A stretch of 10,351 nucleotides of DNA, from NCBI GenBank assembly GCA_021807465.1, contig JAKBCX010000024.1, forward strand, positions 1-10,351, given 5' to 3'. The stretch comes from Pseudomonadota bacterium (lineage in GTDB: Bacteria > Pseudomonadota > Alphaproteobacteria > Acetobacterales > Acetobacteraceae). This document shows positions 6,485 through 10,351 of the stretch, in pieces. Made by a program: the position numbers and the translations under genes. The notes below the pieces were generated by a model. It did no database searches. It saw only the letters and a program-made list of their open reading frames with translations, and was not told where the DNA came from. Within the stretch, counting starts at the first letter, position 1. Each line of letters opens with the position of its first letter.

Positions 6485-8191
6485 TTAGCGTTGCAGAACA
6501 TAGGTGCCGGGCGCGGGGCCGAGTATGGGGTAGCCGGAAGATGGCGCGCCTTGCTGCGGCGGGTTTATTTTTGGGCCGGAATGGGCGTGGAGCCATTCCA
6601 CCCAGACTGGCCACCAGGAATCCTGCTCGCACACCGCATGGCTCTGCCATTCATCGGGCGGAATGTGCAGGTCTCCCGCCTTGTGCCTCAACACGCAGAA
6701 ATGGCGGTTGCCGTGGCCTGGCTCGCTGACCACGCCGGCATTATGCCCGCCAGAGGTGAGGACGAAGGTGAAATCGCCGTGAATGAATTGCTGGAGCTTA
6801 TAGACCGAACGCCAGGGGGCGATGTGGTCGGTTTCCGTGCCGATGACGAAGAAGGGCTGCTGTATGTCGGCGAGCGAGATTTTGCGGCCTTCGACCTCGT
6901 AGCGGCCTTCCGTTAGATCATCATTCAGGAACAGGCGGCGCAGATATTGCGTGTGCATGCGGTAGGGCATGCGCGTGGCGTCCATGTTCCAGGACATCAT
7001 GTCGTTGGGGTGGTCGTCCTCGCCCAGATAGTAGCGGCGGACGAGGTGCGACCAGATGAGATCGTTGGCGCGCAGCATCTGGAAGGCGCCGGCCATTTGC
7101 GAGGAATCGAGATAGCCTTGTTCCCACATCGCATCTTCGAGATAGGCGAGCTGGGATTCGTTGATGAAGAGTTGCAACTCACCGGCTTCGGTGAAATCGG
7201 TTTGCGCGGCGAGCAGGGTGATGGTGGCCAGGCGGTCATCGTGGTCGCGCGCCATGGCGGCGGCGGTTATGGAGAGCAGCGTGCCGCCGAGGCAATAGCC
7301 GGTGGCGTGGATTTTGGTATCGCCGCAAATGGCCTTGATGGCATCGAGCGCCGCCATGACGCCGAGGCGGCGGTAGTCGTCCAGCTCCACATCGCGCATC
7401 GAGGCATCGGGGTTGCGCCAGGAGATGCAGAAGACGGTGAAGCCCTGCTCGACCAAATAGCGCACCATGGAATTATGCGGCGAGAGGTCGAGAATGTAAT
7501 ATTTCATGATCCAGGCCGGAACGATGAGGATGGGTTCCGGGCGCACGGTTTCCGTGGCGGGGCTGTATTGCAGCAGCTCGATGAGATTGTTACGGAAAAC
7601 CACCGAGCCGGGGGTGATGGCGACATCGGTGCCGGGCTGCATGGGCAGGGGCTGCGCCGCCGAGCCGCCGAGCACGCGCAGATCCTCGATGAAATGGCGC
7701 GCGCCTTCGCGCAGATTATCGCCATAGCTGACGAGGGTTTTGCTGCGGACCTCGGGGTTGAGGGCGGGAATGTTTGAGGGGGCCAGCATGTCCATGAACT
7801 GGCGGGCGGCGAAATTGACGATGCGCTCGCTGACTTTGGCGACACCAGGGGTGCTGGTGGTGGCTTTGTCCCAGAAATGCTCGGCGCGCAGAAAAGCCTG
7901 CATGGCAAAGGCCGCGGGGCCGTTTTGCCAGCCGGGATCGGCGAAGCGGTGGTCGCCAGGGGCGGGAGCAAGTTTTTCCACGGGCAGGCCCAGGAGCTGG
8001 CGGGTAAGGGCCGCCCAGTCCGCCCCGATCTGCCGGCCAAGGGCGAGCTGGCGGCCGGGCTGGCTGGAGAGGTGCATAAGCCAGTCGGCCATTGCCAGGG
8101 GCAGGGCGGCGGGGGAAAGGCCGCCGCTGAACCTGGCCTGGATGGCGTTGAGGGAGCGATCGAAATCGCGCAAATCGGACTCGTCGGTCAT
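6485..8191 (-). CDS. phaC: poly(3-hydroxyalkanoate) synthase, class I-like
   Basis: The 568-residue product is close to the size of class I PHA synthases, which polymerise (R)-3-hydroxyacyl-CoA into storage polyester at the granule surface. The N-terminal PhaC domain (about 90-260, ending in PAWIMKYYILDLSPHNSMV at 225-243 and FCISWRNPD at 254-262) precedes the alpha/beta-hydrolase core. The catalytic triad is visible: C300 in the lipase-box variant GYCLGGT (298-304), D455 in GTETDHIAPW (451-460) and H483 in TSGGHNAGV (479-487). C-terminal conserved W529-W533 surroundings (SWWPVWVEWL) are present. The start at 8191 (MTDESDLRDF) has AGGAG six bases upstream and follows the fabI stop by 14 bases; longer open frame to 8302 would overlap fabI and is not used. 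Being next to a MaoC hydratase and FabI rather than phaA/phaB suggests a second or special-purpose synthase. The symbol names the family. Confidence 0.95.
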   Translation of the reverse strand: MTDESDLRDFDRSLNAIQARFSGGLSPAALPLAMADWLMHLSSQPGRQLALGRQIGADWAALTRQLLGLPVEKLAPAPGDHRFADPGWQNGPAAFAMQAFLRAEHFWDKATTSTPGVAKVSERIVNFAARQFMDMLAPSNIPALNPEVRSKTLVSYGDNLREGARHFIEDLRVLGGSAAQPLPMQPGTDVAITPGSVVFRNNLIELLQYSPATETVRPEPILIVPAWIMKYYILDLSPHNSMVRYLVEQGFTVFCISWRNPDASMRDVELDDYRRLGVMAALDAIKAICGDTKIHATGYCLGGTLLSITAAAMARDHDDRLATITLLAAQTDFTEAGELQLFINESQLAYLEDAMWEQGYLDSSQMAGAFQMLRANDLIWSHLVRRYYLGEDDHPNDMMSWNMDATRMPYRMHTQYLRRLFLNDDLTEGRYEVEGRKISLADIQQPFFVIGTETDHIAPWRSVYKLQQFIHGDFTFVLTSGGHNAGVVSEPGHGNRHFCVLRHKAGDLHIPPDEWQSHAVCEQDSWWPVWVEWLHAHSGPKINPPQQGAPSSGYPILGPAPGTYVLQR

Positions 8192-8205
8192 GGCGGCTCC
8201 TATAG

Positions 8206-8994
8206 TCAGGCGAGCAGGTGTTGGCCGCCATCGACGGGTATGATTGTGCCGGTGAGCATTTGCGCGGCATCGGAAACCAGGAAGGCGGCGAGACCGCCAC
8301 AATCCTCGATGGTGGCGAGGCGGCGGGCGGGGGATTCCCGCATGGCGGTGGTTAGCAAATTATCGAAATGCGCGATACCGCCGGCGGCGCGGGTGGCGAT
8401 GGGGCCGGGCGAGATGGCGTGCACGCGGATGCCTTGCGGGCCAAGCTCAGCGGCGGCGTAGCGCACGGCGCTTTCCAGCGCCGCCTTCACCGGACCCATG
8501 ATGTTGTAGTTTGGCACCACGCGCTTTGAACCCAGATACGTGACCGAGAGCAGCGTGCCGCCCTGGGGCATGAGAGGGGCGGCGAGACGGCAGGCGCGCA
8601 GGAAGGAATGGCAGGAAATATCCATGGCCAGGGCGAAGCCTTCGGCTGAGCTGTCGATAACGCGGCCGTGCAGGTCCGGCGCCGGGGCGAAGGCGATGGA
8701 GTGGAGCAGGAAATCGAGCAGGCCCCAGCGCTGCTTGATTTCGGCGAAGACGGCTTCGAGTTCGCCCGGCTCGTGCACATCGCAGGGCAGGAGGAATTCG
8801 CACGGCAGCGTGCTGGTGACCTCGGCGGCGTAGGGGCGGGCTTTCTCGTTGAGGCAGGTGGCGCCGAGCGTGGCGCCGCAGGCGGCGAAGGCGCGCGCGC
8901 AGCCGGTGGCTATGCTCTCCTCATTGGCGATGCCGAGGACGAGACCCCGGCGGCCTTGCAGGCTGAACATTTGCGGCGGCGCGGCGCTGCTCAC
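8206..8994 (-). CDS. fabI: FabI-type enoyl-[acyl-carrier-protein] reductase
   Basis: The 262-residue protein has the FabI form of the short-chain dehydrogenase fold. It shows the cofactor segment GRRGLVLGIANEESIATG (14-31), CDVHEPGELE (71-80), LLHSIAFAP (96-104), and the catalytic set Y153 in VTYLGSKR, Y163 in PNYNIMGPVK and K170 (Tyr-x6-Lys), followed by RYAAAELGPQGIRVHAISPGPIATRA (178-203) and the closing TGTIIPVDGGQHLL. The expected reaction is NAD(P)H-dependent reduction of trans-2-enoyl-ACP (or enoyl-CoA) in the cytoplasm. The start is GTG at 8994, overlapping the TGA of the upstream gene as GTGA, which implies translational coupling; ATG at 8970 (MFSLQGRRG) is the alternative. Lying in a PHA operon, it may be a second FabI with a role in acyl-CoA or PHA metabolism rather than the housekeeping enzyme; this is inference. 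Confidence 0.93.
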   Translation of the reverse strand: MSSAAPPQMFSLQGRRGLVLGIANEESIATGCARAFAACGATLGATCLNEKARPYAAEVTSTLPCEFLLPCDVHEPGELEAVFAEIKQRWGLLDFLLHSIAFAPAPDLHGRVIDSSAEGFALAMDISCHSFLRACRLAAPLMPQGGTLLSVTYLGSKRVVPNYNIMGPVKAALESAVRYAAAELGPQGIRVHAISPGPIATRAAGGIAHFDNLLTTAMRESPARRLATIEDCGGLAAFLVSDAAQMLTGTIIPVDGGQHLLA

Positions 8995-9260
8995 GGGGCG
9001 CGCTGCTCTGGTTTGTGCACCTCTTGCGCCGGGCGGTCGTGCAGGCCCGGCATGGGGCGCTCCATGACCGCGGCGAGCAGGGCGGCGTTGGCGCGCATCA
9101 GCTCTTGCATGTAGGTGGCGTTGGCCTGCGCCACGTCGCGCATGATTTCTCCCATACGGGAATAGATGCGGGTGGAGGGCATGAATTTTTGCGGGGCGGA
9201 GAGCAGCTCACGCGAAATCTGGAACAAATCCATCGGGTCGGAGGCGGGTTTTTCAGACAT
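8991..9260 (-). CDS. small helical phasin-like protein, first gene of the PHA operon
   Basis: This 89-residue protein is predicted to be almost wholly helical. FQISRELLSAPQKF (13-26) and the amphipathic run from about 30 to 67 (MGEIMRDVAQANATYMQELM, then RANAALLAAVMER) resemble the helices of phasins, which coat PHA granules. The tail (about 68-89) is Pro/charged and probably disordered. It is shorter than typical phasins of 110-150 residues and has no clear full-length family signature that I can name, so the label rests on helix character plus being the first gene ahead of fabI and phaC. An alternative is an activator or PhaE-like partner of the synthase. The ATG at 9260 has AAGGAT about 9 bases upstream. 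No signal peptide or membrane segment is seen. The stop codon overlaps the fabI start. Confidence 0.72.
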   Translation of the reverse strand: MSEKPASDPMDLFQISRELLSAPQKFMPSTRIYSRMGEIMRDVAQANATYMQELMRANAALLAAVMERPMPGLHDRPAQEVHKPEQRAP

Positions 9261-9318
9261 GGCGTATCATCCTTTGCAGCATTTAAGGATAATTTGCCCC
9301 AGCATAGCCGATGCGGTG

Positions 9319-9332
9319 TTGATTTGCGTCAA
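9319..9332. promoter_or_regulatory. FixK/FNR/Dnr-type operator upstream of the PHA operon
   Basis: TTGATTTGCGTCAA matches the TTGA-N6-TCAA consensus of the Crp-Fnr family without mismatch, and the stricter TTGAT-N4-ATCAA with one. It sits 58 bases upstream of the first operon start (9260) and 135 bases upstream of the divergent GGDEF gene. Such a site would tie the operon to oxygen, nitrogen-oxide or redox signals. I could not place a convincing -10/-35 pair relative to it; TATGCT (minus strand) lies 12 bases downstream, nearer than in a standard class II promoter. Confidence 0.55.
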
Positions 9333-9413
9333 TCGCCACAAAATTAACGGTTTCTTCATGTTACAGGGGCGGCTAATTGCTTAACGGCCGCGCAACCAAA
9401 AACGGCGCTGGAA

Positions 9414-9426
9414 GTAAATTGTTTAC
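9414..9426. promoter_or_regulatory. short AT-rich inverted repeat upstream of the GGDEF gene
   Basis: GTAAATTGTTTAC is a perfect 5-bp inverted repeat (GTAAA/TTTAC) around TTG, 41 bases ahead of the start codon at 9468, in the only AT-rich patch of the upstream region. It may be an operator or simply overlap the promoter of this gene. No regulator is assigned. Confidence 0.3.
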
Positions 9427-9467
9427 CAATTTGGCCTAGGCTGGCCGCGCCGTTTGCGGGGGTGAGG

Positions 9468-10351
9468 ATGACAAGCGTTTGGGACCGGAGCCTGCTGCCC
9501 CTGATTGACCGCGCGCTGGCGGAACCGGGCTGGCTGCCGGCTATTCCGGCGCCGCTGCGCGCGGCTTATGCGGAAGAGCGGCTGGAGCAATGCAGGCTGT
9601 TCAACCGGCGCCTGCTGATGGTGCTGACGCTGGTTTTCGATTTTTACTGGGTGGGGGAGTTTGTTACCGCGCCGGAGATTGTGAGCTTCTCGGGCCTGTT
9701 GCGCTTTGGGCTGATGACGCCGGCGGTGATTTTGTTTCTGGCGCTGGACCGGCAAGGCCGGGTGGGGCGGCGTTACGGGTTCTGGCTGCTGATGCTGATG
9801 CTGATGCCAGCCCTGATTTCGGCGCTGGTGTGTTTACGCACCACATCGCCCGCCGCGCTGCTGGATATTCGGGCCACGCCGCTGATTTTGCTGGGCACCT
9901 GCCTGGCGGTGCGGATGCCGCCGCGGGAGTTTTTTGTAACCACCGTTGCGGTGCCGCTGCTTTATATCGGCTCGCTGTTTTTTTGCCATGTGGTACCACG
10001 GAATGAGGTGGGGACGCTGGCGCTGATTGAGGTTTCGATAGCCGTGGCGGCGGCGGGGTTTAATTTGCAACTGGAATGGCGCGACCGGCGGATGTTTTTG
10101 CTGAACAGCGCCGACCGCATTATGCGCGGGCTGCTGGAGGCGGCGAATTTGGGGCTGGCGCGCGAGGCGCTGACCGACAAGCTGACCGGCGTGGCGAATA
10201 GGCGCTGTTTTGACGATACGCTGGCGCTGTTCTGGCAAAGTGGCGCCGCCGCGCGCGGGGCAGTGGGGCTGATTATGGCGGATATAGACCATTTTAAGCG
10301 CTATAACGATTATTACGGGCACCAGGCGGGCGATGATTGCCTGCGCCGCGT
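9468..10351 (+). CDS. membrane-bound diguanylate cyclase (GGDEF), 3' end cut off
   Basis: The frame is open from 9468 to the window end, 294 full codons. Residues 1-45 are cytosolic and helical. About six membrane segments follow, near 48-66, 76-93, 104-123, 133-148, 155-174 and 183-200. A short charged helix (WRDRRMFLLNSADRIMRGLL, 204-223) connects to a GGDEF domain: LTDKLTGVANRRCFDD (235-250) with D237 and N244RR, then the metal and guanine region MADIDHFKRYNDYYGHQAGD (270-289) with D272, N280 and D289. The GG(D/E)EF motif itself lies beyond the window, so activity cannot be judged. Family role: c-di-GMP synthesis from two GTP, controlling motility, biofilm or cellulose. The six-helix part is a sensory or anchoring module of unknown ligand. 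GTG at 9462 is an in-frame alternative start; GGGGG at 9457-9462 fits the ATG. It diverges from the PHA operon across 207 bases. Confidence 0.92.
   Translation, partial: MTSVWDRSLLPLIDRALAEPGWLPAIPAPLRAAYAEERLEQCRLFNRRLLMVLTLVFDFYWVGEFVTAPEIVSFSGLLRFGLMTPAVILFLALDRQGRVGRRYGFWLLMLMLMPALISALVCLRTTSPAALLDIRATPLILLGTCLAVRMPPREFFVTTVAVPLLYIGSLFFCHVVPRNEVGTLALIEVSIAVAAAGFNLQLEWRDRRMFLLNSADRIMRGLLEAANLGLAREALTDKLTGVANRRCFDDTLALFWQSGAAARGAVGLIMADIDHFKRYNDYYGHQAGDDCLRR

Noticed and set aside
6947..7777. Plus-strand open frame of 276 codons within phaC.
   Set aside because: Antisense shadow; phaC on the minus strand has the full catalytic triad.
9344..9387. Direct repeat TTAACGG at 9344-9350 and 9381-9387 between the PHA operon and the GGDEF gene.
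   Set aside because: Only 7 bp in two copies with no symmetry; expected by chance often enough not to call a binding site.
9590..10006. Plus-strand open frame of 138 codons near the right edge.
   Set aside because: It is in a different frame from the GGDEF protein, whose frame runs from 9468 through the window end with clear GGDEF-domain motifs.

Overview
The window is GC-rich with strong G/C third-position bias. Its gene content (trxB followed at once by a LysR gene, a MaoC-Pta fusion protein beside a PHA synthase and FabI, a FixK/FNR-type box, a six-helix GGDEF protein) points to an alphaproteobacterium. An acidophilic or acetic-acid-type Rhodospirillales/Acetobacterales genome is my best guess, but nothing here fixes the genus. 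No rRNA, tRNA, CRISPR array, transposase or phage gene is visible.

Left part (1-3400). A metallo-beta-lactamase-fold hydrolase of the NAPE-PLD-like type runs off the left edge on the minus strand. It diverges from trxB (thioredoxin reductase), and a LysR-type regulator starts at the base after the trxB stop. A terminator overlaps the LysR stop codon. Next comes a promoter-like sequence and a run of four consecutive short hairpins, an unpaired CCUCCC motif and a strong intrinsic terminator. This is either a roughly 130-nt small RNA or an attenuator-type leader, because a DUF167 (YggU-like) gene starts only 16 bases past the T-run.

Middle (3400-5075). A 483-residue DUF2142-like multi-pass membrane protein carries an uninterrupted run of 13 C inside its reading frame. 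A one-base gain or loss there would stop translation within a few codons, so this is a candidate on/off switch of a surface-glycan-type gene, or a sequencing-error hot spot. The convergent gap after it holds two inverted repeats and a 25-bp element that looks like a dispersed alphaproteobacterial repeat.

Right part (5076-9260, minus strand). A compact four-gene operon is read in the order small phasin-like helical protein, FabI-type enoyl reductase, class I-type PHA synthase, and MaoC-phosphotransacetylase fusion. Gaps are -4, 14 and 14 bases. The set suggests a branch where enoyl-CoA or acyl-CoA is turned to (R)-3-hydroxyacyl-CoA and stored as polyester, with a link to acyl phosphate. A 14-bp TTGA-N6-TCAA palindrome sits 58 bases upstream of the first start codon, suggesting control by a FixK/FNR/Dnr-type oxygen- or redox-responsive regulator. 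No acetate kinase gene follows.

Right edge (9468-end). A membrane-bound diguanylate cyclase, divergent from the PHA operon, is cut by the window end just before its GGDEF motif.
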